Shown here piece by piece: positions 34,001 through 44,041 of a DNA stretch of 64,000 bases. The DNA comes from Globomyces pollinis-pini (taxonomy: Eukaryota > Chytridiomycota > Chytridiomycetes > Rhizophydiales > Globomycetaceae): positions 7,609 to 71,608 of the forward strand of contig MU621093.1 in NCBI GenBank assembly GCA_025399215.1, written 5' to 3'. The position numbers were made by a program, and so were the translations under genes. Numbering within the stretch: position 1 is the first letter of the stretch; each line of letters begins with the position of its first letter. The notes beneath the pieces were generated by a model that had not been told where the DNA came from, searched no databases, and saw nothing but the letters and a program-made list of their open reading frames with translations.

Positions 34001-34639
34001 TCATGTTAAACTTTTTAGTCAGTCTTATCCAAAGTTGATCAGTCATCAACATCTGATTTGTCATTGACAATATCGTCATTACCAACGTTATCCGAGGGTG
34101 AGATCATAACTCAGTTTCATAGGTAATCAAACATTTATTTATAAACATATAGCCAAGGAGAAGTTGTACAACAGTTCAGTCGGCAAACCATAATGCGACC
34201 ATTACTTGATCCAAGGGGGATTAAAAGGCTGCCTGATCCCAAGTCTACTCGAGATACCAGCAGTTCTGATCCATCCACATCATCTGGTCAGATATCATCC
34301 TCTGGGGAAATATCTATTCTCATGAGTGCACATTCGATAAAAGATACGAAACTTGTTGATATGACCAATACAACAGATTCGCACAGTATCTCTGAAGATA
34401 AAAGTGTTTCGCATTCTAGTAAATCACAGAGAGAGGAATCCTCGAACATATCAACTCACCAGCAAGATTTGTTATCACCCGAAAAGCGGTCGGAATCATC
34501 GTTTGCGATTGCACAAGCAGATAGTCTTGGACATGTAAATTCACCTGGGTCACATGAAGATCTTTCACTGACTTTTGAACGACTTTCTGTAATCCAGAAA
34601 GACCAACATCATTTTGATGATTCTATAATGGAAGATTAG
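31046..34639 (+). CDS. Large coiled-coil, Ser/Pro-rich protein, possibly TALPID3-like centriolar protein
   Basis: Removing ten introns (26-30 nt each, plus one 60-nt double unit at 31181-31240) joins eleven exons into 1093 residues; the total is a multiple of three. The N-terminal 250 residues form coiled coil (LNQQSQLLTQQQDS, LKQVDQLYQLQNKQVELQLD). The middle is basic and Pro-rich (FEAPSPVKKPTPRF). Then come an amphipathic stretch RLTEWIRSEVILKMASELEN, a second coiled coil (WQELRRVDEEQKRLIAEIEN) and an acidic Ser-rich tail with SLPTLSEGEI and SQGEVV. The helix around WIRSEV and the SEGE/QGE motifs remind me of the basal-body protein TALPID3, but similarity is weak. The exon structure is well supported; the function is a guess. 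Confidence 0.65.
31181..31240 (+). other. Two-unit tandem intron
   Basis: Between the codons for NLS and NTDEL the coiled-coil gene must lose 60 nt. This splits into two complete introns with nothing between: 31181-31207 (27 nt, GTAAAT...CTTTAG) and 31208-31240 (33 nt, GTAATT...GACTAG). Both halves have good donors, and the boundary is AG|GT. Reading through either unit brings in-frame stops. Confidence 0.75.
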
Positions 34640-34724
34640 ATTGTCGTATTTTAGTATAGTAATAATAGATTAATATTAAATGAACTCACTTTCCTTCTTT
34701 TATTCATATTCACACTTTGTATGT

Positions 34725-35318
34725 TTAAATGGCTCCCTGGTACTTGATTGATGCACCGGAATGGACGTATATACCAAATCTCTCTCCATTCTTTCGTTTT
34801 ACAACCAACACATCCCAACCATCACGTCCCCAATGTTCACTATTTCCTGGAGCAACACCAAACCATTCATCCGTACCACCACTATAACTAGACATGAATA
34901 CGTCAACATGTTCACAGGAATTGTTGATAAAATCTACTCCATGATGCATATTGTGAGTTTGAAGTAGATGATGATTGATTTGTTTCCCTTGTCCTTGATA
35001 ACAAACTTTGGAGCCTTCAGGTAGATAAATACCTACTCGATTTCCACTTTCTTTGACCACCAAACATTCCCAACCAGTTCTATGCCATTGTTCTTCAGCA
35101 TTAGGATGTATTACAAACCATTCATCCGAACCGCCAGTATAGTTTGTTACAAATACTTCAATGGTATGATGAGATAAATTTCTTAGTGTGATTTTATGAT
35201 GTCGATGGTTTGGTTCCAATGAGAAAGGTTGAATTGGATAATTGATCTGATTGTATTGAGGAGGATTTCCATAGTAATGGTGATAATGATCTGACATGTT
35301 TTGGTAGGTATTTTTCAT
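34725..35318 (-). CDS. Protein with two tandem SxYxGGxDxWF domains, copy B
   Basis: A 197-residue intronless paralogue of the gene at 22946-23574. After an N-terminal His/Tyr/Asn-rich stretch (DHYHHYYGNPPQYNQIN) come two domains. Each reads VFV/MxxYxGGxDEWF, then a W-H/G-R-x-GW element, LVVK, GIY and a final YQG. The second domain ends a few residues before the stop. The two domains within a protein are about as similar to each other as to those of copy A. No enzyme motif, signal peptide or membrane segment is visible. Copies of this kind are unknown to me by name; a small secreted or cytosolic beta-domain protein is possible. Confidence 0.75.
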   Translation of the reverse strand: MKNTYQNMSDHYHHYYGNPPQYNQINYPIQPFSLEPNHRHHKITLRNLSHHTIEVFVTNYTGGSDEWFVIHPNAEEQWHRTGWECLVVKESGNRVGIYLPEGSKVCYQGQGKQINHHLLQTHNMHHGVDFINNSCEHVDVFMSSYSGGTDEWFGVAPGNSEHWGRDGWDVLVVKRKNGERFGIYVHSGASIKYQGAI

Positions 35319-35831
35319 TTCATTTCAGTTCATTTTACTGAATCTTTATATCCTTTTGGACACAACCACAGAAAAGCAGGCGAACGTTGACCTTTTTGAA
35401 CACAACCACAAAAATGTTGGCAGGTTTGAACTTTATCACAAATGATTATCAATGTTTATCAAGTTTCTATCAGCCAACAACTGCACATCATGCATTATCA
35501 ATGACTGGGTTACATTGAATGGTCATCAAGGATAGTGAATGATTCTATATTCAAATTGAATCATCTTCATAGTCTGAATCGTTAAAAACTCAATCCAAAT
35601 TCACTACTTTCGTTCCTAATGATTAATTGAAATGACGTAAGAACAGATTTAGAAATGACATTCAAGTGGTAAAATGTAACTCATTTAGGCTTTTTTCAAA
35701 ACTGCTAATTGCATTATATGCATTTATTGAATGTTCTAACCCTGAATCAGTTGCGATTTTAGTTCAATTTCATGCTTGAAAGCGTGTTTCGATGTTTATT
35801 TTTGATTGACTAATTTTGCATATACACTTCA
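35319..35831. other. Intergenic, includes tandem 39-bp repeat
   Basis: About 510 bp between repeat protein B and a small plus-strand gene. Upstream of protein B lie two adjacent, roughly 70% similar 39-bp units (35352-35390 and 35391-35429), each starting CCTTTT and containing ACACAACCACA. The rest shows nothing recognisable. Confidence 0.5.
35352..35429. repeat. Tandem 39-bp direct repeat in the promoter of repeat protein B
   Basis: Two head-to-tail copies of 39 bp share CCTTTT(T/G)G(A)ACACAACCACA-A and a G-rich GCAGG element, and both end in TTGA. They start 34 bp upstream of the ATG of the minus-strand gene. They may be duplicated transcription-factor sites; no factor can be named. Confidence 0.5.
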
Positions 35832-36082
35832 ATGTCTAATAAGGGAGATCGAGGAACAGAAGATAATATAGTAGTTAATATAGGAATCTATGCAATAGCC
35901 CTCTCGCCAATCTGTAAAACATTTTAAACTAACAGATAGTACTTGTATTGTATGTTATCATTACAAGTATATGGCAACTGTGTTCAAAAAGTAAAGTGAT
36001 TGACATTGAAGAAAGTGTGGTAGATGATTCAGATACTATTTGTGGTTCTTCTACAAGTGAATCTCAGATAGATGTTGTATAG
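35832..36082 (+). CDS. Small single-pass membrane protein (74 aa)
   Basis: A gene too split for an ORF scan. ATG at 35832, one 26-nt intron (GTAAAA...AGATAG) and a stop at 36082 give 74 residues. The N-terminus is hydrophilic (MSNKGDRGTEDN), followed by one long hydrophobic helix formed across the splice junction (IGIYAIALSPILLVLYVIIT) and an acidic Ser-rich tail (VVDDSDTICGSSTSESQID). The hydrophobic segment being continuous only after splicing supports the model. I recognise no family. Confidence 0.55.
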
Positions 36083-36158
36083 TTTAATTGTATATCACGA
36101 AATAATTTATTACATAAACCATTAAGCTACACTAGCTTTACACAAATTCCTCTTTTTA

Positions 36159-36488
36159 TTAATTATTCTTACTGTTTTTAAGCAAAAAAATACCCAAGTA
36201 TTCAACAGGATTTGGAGGTCTAGAGTTAAATTGTTTTCTTAATTGTACCTTTCTTTTGCAATCAACTTTAGACCATCAATTAATGATGGAATCAATGATT
36301 GGTCTAAATACGCTTGAAGAGGGAGTGCCTGGGGATTCTGTTTCTCAAGTGGATTGAATGATATTGCTTCCTTTTCTTTAATAATTATAGCTAACCTCCA
36401 ATGATTTGATTGCACTACTAGTCTCTAAATCCTGTAAATTAGCTTCAAATTTTGCTTTCGCATGAGTTGATGATGCATCAATAGGCAT
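36159..36488 (-). CDS. DPY30: DPY30/SDC1 homologue (Dpy-30 motif protein)
   Basis: DPY30 (yeast Sdc1) is a small dimeric subunit of COMPASS/MLL histone H3K4 methyltransferases; related Dpy-30/RIIa domains also dock in flagellar radial spokes. Two introns of 25 and 29 nt join three exons into 91 residues. The Dpy-30 motif is clear: LPLQAYLDQSLIPSLIDGL, LKLIAKE then RPPNPVEYLGIFLLKN, with the second intron falling inside the ERPPNP codons. It lies just downstream of RPC1 on the same strand, about 50 bp from its stop. The intron-split structure hides it from ORF scans. Confidence 0.85.
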
Positions 36489-36537
36489 TTTTAATTGGAA
36501 AAAACGCGACTTTAAAATAGATTTTATTAATTTCTTG

Positions 36538-39500
36538 CTACCTGAGAGGTTTATGATTTTCTGGCAAGTCGAATAGTAAATGGCGTGGTTTCTTTAACTC
36601 TTGTGTTGGTTGATCCACATACTGCAACAATTTCATTATTCCCGAGCCAAGTGACATTGGTTGACCCATAATAATACATTCAGACACACCCTGAATAGTA
36701 TCATGCTTACCAAAAAACGAAGCATCAAAAAGATGATCTGTAGTATTTTCGAAAGAAGCCAACATCAAGACACTTTCTTTCATTTTGGCAATACCAAATC
36801 TGGTAATTCCCAAAATTTCACCCTTAAACGTCATTAAATCTCCCAAAAGCATCAAATGCCGCCGATCCACAGTCAAACCATGATTAGACATGGTATTTGC
36901 AATTTCAAAGACAATTGTTTCACTAATATGAGATTAAGATACCTATTACCGAGCAGCTTCTATACCTAAACTTTTTAATGTTTCATCTATATGATTGCTG
37001 GTGCATTTTAACCCATCCACACCTGTAGTTTACATAAAGTTTGAAAACTGTACCATCTGTGCCCATAATCTCACGCAATCCATAGCCTTCAACCATAAGC
37101 TCCAATTTTTTCTCTTTCGAATTGTCATTTATAACAGCTCTACCAGCATTTGCCAAGCCCTATGGTTATATAGAATATAAACTACCTTTATGACTACTTT
37201 TGGCAGGGCACGTTTCAAAGCTTGCATCAACATGTACACGTTTGTGCTGTCTGTTTTTCCATTCGCAACAGTGATTCGAAGTGTACTGCTGCTCTCCAAT
37301 TTAATATGCTACAATCAAAAACATAATATTATTTACCGCATCACTGATTTTCAATTTTTTTGACGTTATTATAGACCATCTGATTGTACTGATATTGACG
37401 TCCAACTAAGTATTTCAGAGAAGAGCTAACTACCTGTAATTGTCTAATTGCTTCCAAATTTACTCGGACACGAAGAAATGTGTCATATCCAGTGATAATT
37501 TCCTGCATGAATTCCAAGACCTGATTTAAGACAACGAAAAAAAAATACATCATTTAGTGTAGTCTTTTCTACCCTTCCTTTGACAACTCGGGTGGCAGTT
37601 TCCGCAGCAAATCTAGTCTGAGGTATATATGGAATTGGCTGTTCATAATTTCCTATTTGAAATAATAAAGGCGCTTTGATAATTGGGGTTGCAATCTTTT
37701 TGGCAGCATTAATAATTTCTTTAATTCTCGGAACACCTAATGTGATACTCATACTGGCAACACCAGCAAAATGGAAAGTTTTCAACGTCATTTGAGTGCC
37801 CTATCAGATAAACATAAAATTTGTTACCGGTTCACCGATACTTTGTGCCCCAATAGCACCAACAGCAGTACCAGGTTCTATCATGGCTCTCAAATACTTA
37901 TCACCACATACAAAGAGGAATTGAGAAAGTTGTTCCTTAGTGATTGGATTTTTTGGCGCTATTATAAAATGGAAACATTATACCTAATTCAGAAGTAGTA
38001 GAAATCCACTTCAGTTTTTTGATAACTTCTTTCTCCACGAACGCTTTCACAGCATCGATATATGCGTTGGAACACTTCTTAAACATAGGTTTTTTAAGTT
38101 CATTATCCATCAATGTCCTAGCTTGCTGATACGTTAAAGACGATTGATTTTTTTTTATAGGAATGCTATTCTAAAACAATTAGCAACATAGTTTACAATT
38201 GTATGTTTAAGAGTTCTCATAAACTCTACAGGATATGTATCATCTTCGATCATTGCAGGATCTAATCCATCATCCCCATATCTAAATTGAACTACTCCTC
38301 CAATGGAATCCCGTACAGATAGATCATAATGGCATACAAGATCTTCTAAAGCCTTATTCTATTAGCAATTGAATATACCTTCATTAATCGTCTTGACATA
38401 TAACCAGTTTCTGCAGTTTTAACTGCTGTATCTACCAGACCTTCTCTTCCGGATACAGCATGGAACAGAAATTCTGTCGGAGTCAATCCGCTATAAAAAC
38501 TGTTTGCTACAAAGCCTTTCGCAGAAGGAAGTTTTGCTACCAAGTTAGAACCAAGTACTTACATTTTTTGGCAAAATGAGGCAGTGATCTATCACCAAAC
38601 CCATCTGGAATACGTTTACCACTAATAATTTGTTGACCCACACAGGCTACCATCTGCGATACGTTAATTTTGGAACCTGGTGGTAAGAAACATTCCACGT
38701 ACCTTTTGAACCGCATAAACTCATAGTAAGTGGTGCATTATACTTATTCAATTCTGCGAAACACACAGTACCCACGTCATCACGAATCTTACTCAATATT
38801 CCAGAAAGTTTTGTTTCCAACGTGGTTTCTTGAGTGCAACCTGGTTGATTTGGAAGTTCTCCAGCTTTCGATTTTCGAATCATTTCATTACAATCAAGGT
38901 CACCTTGGCTGACGGTTTTCGCCTTTAATTCAATAAGTTTTTTCCCTGGTTGAACATCATCGATACCAATAGAAAACCCTCGATTTGCTAAAAATAAGGT
39001 TTGATGAACTTACCGAACCAACGGGATGTTAATTTTGCAATTTTGTTCATGCAATTAGCAGCTTCAACTGACCCAAAATCACGATAAACTACGTAAAACA
39101 TAGATTTCTTATTTCCATCCCCAATGATACTTTTATCTATTACTCCACACATAACTTCACTGTTGTGAATTACTAGCCAACCATCATTTGGACATAAACT
39201 ATTATCATATGGTTTCCCATTTTCGTCTCGATATCCAGAAAATGTAACGCCAGTCTTTTTATGTTTTTCATCACGACCAAATGTTCGACACTTAGTTTCT
39301 AAGTTTACATTCACTTTGGAACTAGAATTTGGTTTCAACAAAATGCCGAAAATTTGCTTTCCAGTCCATAGTTGAACTGGTTTTACAATAGCAGGTTGGG
39401 GTACATCAATTTGAAGTCCTGCATCCGCCAAATAACAACAAATCTGTGAGAACTGAGATCTATCATAAAAAACATCTCTTCTTGACAGTAAATATGAAGC

Positions 39501-41416
39501 CGTTATGAAATCTTGCGTTGCTGCAATTAGGGGCTCACCATTCCTTGGTGTTACAAGATTAGCTTTGATCTACAAGATTAGAAAAAGTTTAATACCCCCA
39601 TCAAATGAACTGCTTCGGCTCTGGCTTCTTCTGTTTGCGGAACGTGTATATTCATCTCATCACCGTCAAAATCAGCATTGTAAGGAGCGCAAACACACTC
39701 GTTAAACCTAAATGTACGCCAAGGCCGAACCTTGACAAAGTGAGACATAATTGAGAGTTTATGGAGGGAAGGTTGCCGATTGAATAACACTACATCATTA
39801 TCTTGTACGTGACGATCCACAATATCACCAACTCTCAAGTTCTGGGCCGCCCTTTCTAATCCGGCACCATATTTTAGAAACCTAAAATTAAAATTTGATT
39901 TCAGAACCTCTTAAAACCATTGGAAGTTGTTACAAATAATGCACCAGGATGTTTATCTGGTCCGTTGAGGACATTTTGTCTCAGTCGATCGATGTTATGA
40001 TCATTAACCATTTCTGGATAGGTTAGAATTTTACACACTCTTTCTGGGAGAGCTACTTGATCAATTCGCAGATTTGGGTCGGGAGATATAACAGTTCGGC
40101 CTGAAAAATCCACTCGTTTTCCTGACAGATTGCCTCTGAATCTACCTTGTTTCCCCTTTAGCCTTTGGCAGAATCCTTTTTTGATTTTGTTCAAATTCTA
40201 AACATCAACAAAAGTTTGTGTCTAACCATTTGCAGATGATTTGGTACTCCAGGCAGATCTGATGTGATATACATAGCTGACTGCAACTGTAAAAATTCCC
40301 AATATTGATTCAATAATTCGACTTTAGTTCCATCCTTTATACAAGCTTCCATATTACAGTTTACATCAATAATTTCGGAAGCTAGAATCGTTATATCGTC
40401 CTCCGTGCTTGAGGTCTCTTGCCCAACAGATGGTCGAATGCATACTGGTGGGATTGGAAATGAAGTCCAAAGGAACTCTTCTGGTCTGGCCTTTTGATGA
40501 TCTAATCCCATTAATTCACAATCCTGTAATTAATAACATTTCAAATACTTCATTAGAAATTCTTTCGAATAAACCAAGAACGACTAAAGGATTCAAGTCA
40601 TCAACTGCCTTGCTCAAGTAACTCTTGATGTAGGGGTCTATTTCTGCTGCAAGTCTGAATGAATCTCGAAATTTCGCTTCTTCTTCTGTCATTTTAGTTT
40701 TCTTTTTAAATTTGTCATGAATCAGTTTCAATGGCCCAACTTTTTTGATTGCACCTGTATGTATTTAAAAAATATAAATTGCTACCATTTATTGCTGAAC
40801 AATGTGGACAAATGCTTGTCTTTTTACATAACACATTTAAATTTTTTAAAATCAACTTTCTGTTGATACTATCCAATCCTTTATCCCGTAATTTTTTCAC
40901 AGTCGATCTCTTGTATTGTTCATCGACCATCACTCTTGCACAAGCCTAAAATATTAAATATAGAAACGGTACTTTGCAAATATTCTGTAATACAGCTACC
41001 ATCATCTTAAAATATCCAATGTGAAAAACTGGTAATACTAATCGCACCACACCATAGTGTCCAACACAATCCTGAATTGCTTCGTGACAAGTTTGACAGT
41101 TATCCAACTTATCCGGTGTCCCTAATCTACGATCCAATACTCCCCTACTGATTAATTGAACTATAAGTTACCCTCTGGCAGGTTTCCGGTCTGGAGTTGA
41201 AGTATCAAACAAATCGGGCTCTAAATTTACTGTTAACAAGTGAACAAATACGATGAAGCTCCAATACAGACAGTTTTTTCATATCCTGTTGCGAAAAGAC
41301 TCCAAAGTTTATTTGCTTACAGAGAATTGATTAGGAACAAGTATTCTTACATTATCTGCTGCTGCTTGTCTATCACCTAACACGTTAGTTGAGTTGAATA
41401 TTACTGGTTCTTTCAT
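36538..41416 (-). CDS. RPC1: RNA polymerase III largest subunit (RPC1/POLR3A)
   Basis: This is the catalytic subunit of RNA polymerase III, which makes tRNA and 5S rRNA. The start MKEP is followed by tiny introns (among them 22 nt and 27 nt), and the product carries the whole RPC1 domain order: [20 protein letters not shown] (zinc region), [57 protein letters not shown], the active-site loop [30 protein letters not shown] trigger/bridge helix region, [20 protein letters not shown] and, near the end, [20 protein letters not shown] and [15 protein letters not shown]. These are Pol III- rather than Pol I- or II-type. All recognisable exons are in order and in phase where checked. The gene ends with TAG at 36538. 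Confidence 0.96.
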
Positions 41417-41493
41417 TTTGGTATAGATGAATGGAATGTCAGAAAAAAAAGAAATACAAAAATTGATGCACTCTTCCTATAACACAACAACAG

Positions 41494-44001
41494 ATGCGTT
41501 TGGTCCTGGATCCAAGAATATCAAATGGAGATTTTATCAATAAGACTCTTATCGCTTGTAGGGAAGCGTTTGGAAAAAATGACCCTTCTCAGTTACCACT
41601 GGATCTATTAGATGCCCTAATATTCTTTCTCAGAGTAGCCTTTCAAGAGACTGACTATTTAGTTCAAAAAAATTACTTCTCAGGACAGAGATAGCTGCAT
41701 TCAATTCGCCGCATCGTTGCTACTGATTCGGAATCAGAAATTAAGGATTATTGCATTCGAGATAATATTATCACTTAATCCCACCGAAGAATTTATCTTA
41801 AAATTTCTAGAAGATTCAAATTGCAGAATTAGGGATATGGCTATTCAGCATGGCATTGGTTTAAATTTCAAAGATCATCGAAAATGGAAAGCGGTTATAT
41901 TCAAATTGTTACAAGATGAAAATGAATCAATTCGTTTGTATTCCCTCAGGAGTATGTGGTAAAATCTACGTGATAACATTCAGGATATTACATAACGAGA
42001 CTATGTCAAGCGAGTTTAATTTGGATGAAACATTTCTTCGATTATGTGATGCAGTAAACGATCCAAATCCGATGATTCGAAAAAACGCATGTTCATTGAT
42101 GGGGACATTTCAAAACGCTTCAATAAACATGTTACTCCAAACACTTTCGAAAAAGATGTATGTATCTACTGGAAACGATTTAGTATAATGTGAATTGTAT
42201 CATTAATATCATATAGGGGACAGAAAAACGTGTAATTGAAATTCAACTTTTAATATTATAGATCAAACTTGTAGACTCTTCTGATTTTGAATTTGATGAA
42301 GCCAATGTTGTAATATCAGCAACTTATGGTGCATTTATTCATGGGACAGAAGATGAGTTCATGTTGGTACGATCAGCCGCAATAGGTAGTTATCAAATAC
42401 CTTATTTTAGATGCCATGTATGAAATCGGAGTAGTATCAAATGAATTTGCAATCAAAGCATTAGGATTTCTTGTGGGTAAAAGTTTAGAAATAATAATCC
42501 AGACATGTTTAATGACGAGGATCCTGCGGTTCGAGTCAAAGCGGTTCACAGCATAGCACAACTTAACAAAATTTCCACTCTCACCCTAACTGATGATACA
42601 GTTTCTTCGGTGACACTGATTCTCTTAGACAAAGACCCAGTGGTTAGACAGCTTTCATGTAAAATGCTGAGGTAATGATGGGTAACCCTAACCAGGTTAG
42701 AGGGCTTCGATTTCAGACAACGCAAATACTCGAAGAGATAGTGAAGGTTCTGATTAAAGGAATATCTAGTCATCCAGAAGATGAGGAGCACATTATGCTT
42801 GCGCTTAGTGGTATCGGCCGAAATCACACATCCTTCATTGGTATAATACTATCATTAATTAGAAGTTCAATTAATTCCGAAGCTGTTTTTATTAAATGTG
42901 GAATTTCTACCAAAAGAATTTAAAATTGATGATAAAAATCGTAATATGAGAAGCAGTTTTATATGTAGATTTATCTCATTTAGTCTTGGTCTTCAACTCT
43001 GTCTATGAAAACGAGAATATTTTGAAATCACTGCCAACTTATGTATTGCAGCGATATAGCTATGTTAGAGAAAAATATCCCGCTGTTATACCTGATATTG
43101 CCAAATTATTATCTGTGAATAATCTTACAAACATTATAGCGCCGGATATTTTTAACAATTCAAAAAGTCAGGGAACTGTGATTGGGCTAGTTAAGACGGT
43201 CTTATTAGATGTTGCCTTGAAACTTGATTCAGGAGTCTTAAATTCGAAGGAGATAGTACAATGTGAAATACGGTACTGAGGTTTTATTGATATCACAGTA
43301 ATTTAGAAATGCTTGTCGTTGCCTCCAAATATTCTTCCTTAAAACTGTGCAAGTCCTTATTAGTTATTCATAGCATCTTTATTGTAATTTTTTTTCGTTG
43401 AAATTAGGACTTCAAAGCATATGAAATTCATCCAACCATCTCTACTGATATATTGTTACAGCAGCTAGAAACAGAGATTAATCAGTGTTCGTTGTACCTT
43501 GGCCTTCCAACACGACTTACTGACTTTATTAAATCACTGAAAGATGCCGTCAAAGATATGGTATTGGGTCAATCATTAGATGAGTCTCTTACCCTAACCA
43601 GTGATGTACAGAGTTTTTTGTACCTAATTATAGATTCTAAAACAAATACCTCCTATATTGCGCCGAGTTCAGCTTGCCTGCAAGAAGGAAGTTTCCAGAT
43701 CTTGGCATAATAGGCCCTTCATTTCCCTTTCTGGTAGTATTATTGGAGTTCAGCAAATAGAGAGTTTTAGAATTAAGGTAATTTTATTGATATTTTAATG
43801 CTAGGCCGATCAGTTATTATTCAAACCCACATGTAGACTTATAGGGCCACTAGCCTATTCTTTTGAACTTCAAGTTAATTCTCGCACGTCTTTCCATACT
43901 GGTAAATTGCATTTGTCTAATTTCCAGCAAACCGTTCATTAGAGTTTGCATTTTATCTTGCAGATGTAGAGATTGCACCTGATTCAAATATTGAACTATA
44001 A
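41494..44001 (+). CDS. INTS4: Integrator complex subunit 4 (HEAT repeats)
   Basis: INTS4 is the scaffold of the Integrator cleavage module that processes snRNAs and terminates paused Pol II. About fifteen introns (22-30 nt) were resolved; every exon phase agrees, giving about 706 residues. HEAT repeats run through the first half. Diagnostic stretches are ATYGAFIHGTEDEF, LVDMFNDEDPAVRVKAVHSI, HLSHLVLVFNSVYENE and the C-terminal beta-rich part RPFISLSGSIIGV ... LAYSFELQV, all aligning in order with animal INTS4 as I know it. Around 42162-42216 either a 55-nt intron or two introns (22 and 27 nt) flanking a 6-nt exon fit the frame. The gene ends 40 bp from the convergent CFAP46. Confidence 0.88.
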
Positions 44002-44041
44002 GTAGTTGTTTTATTTTCCAATAAATATTATATTAAACTGC

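Noticed and set aside
42586..42700. CCCTAAC words in INTS4 as telomere-like repeats
   Set aside because: They are single isolated occurrences in coding and intron sequence, not tandem.
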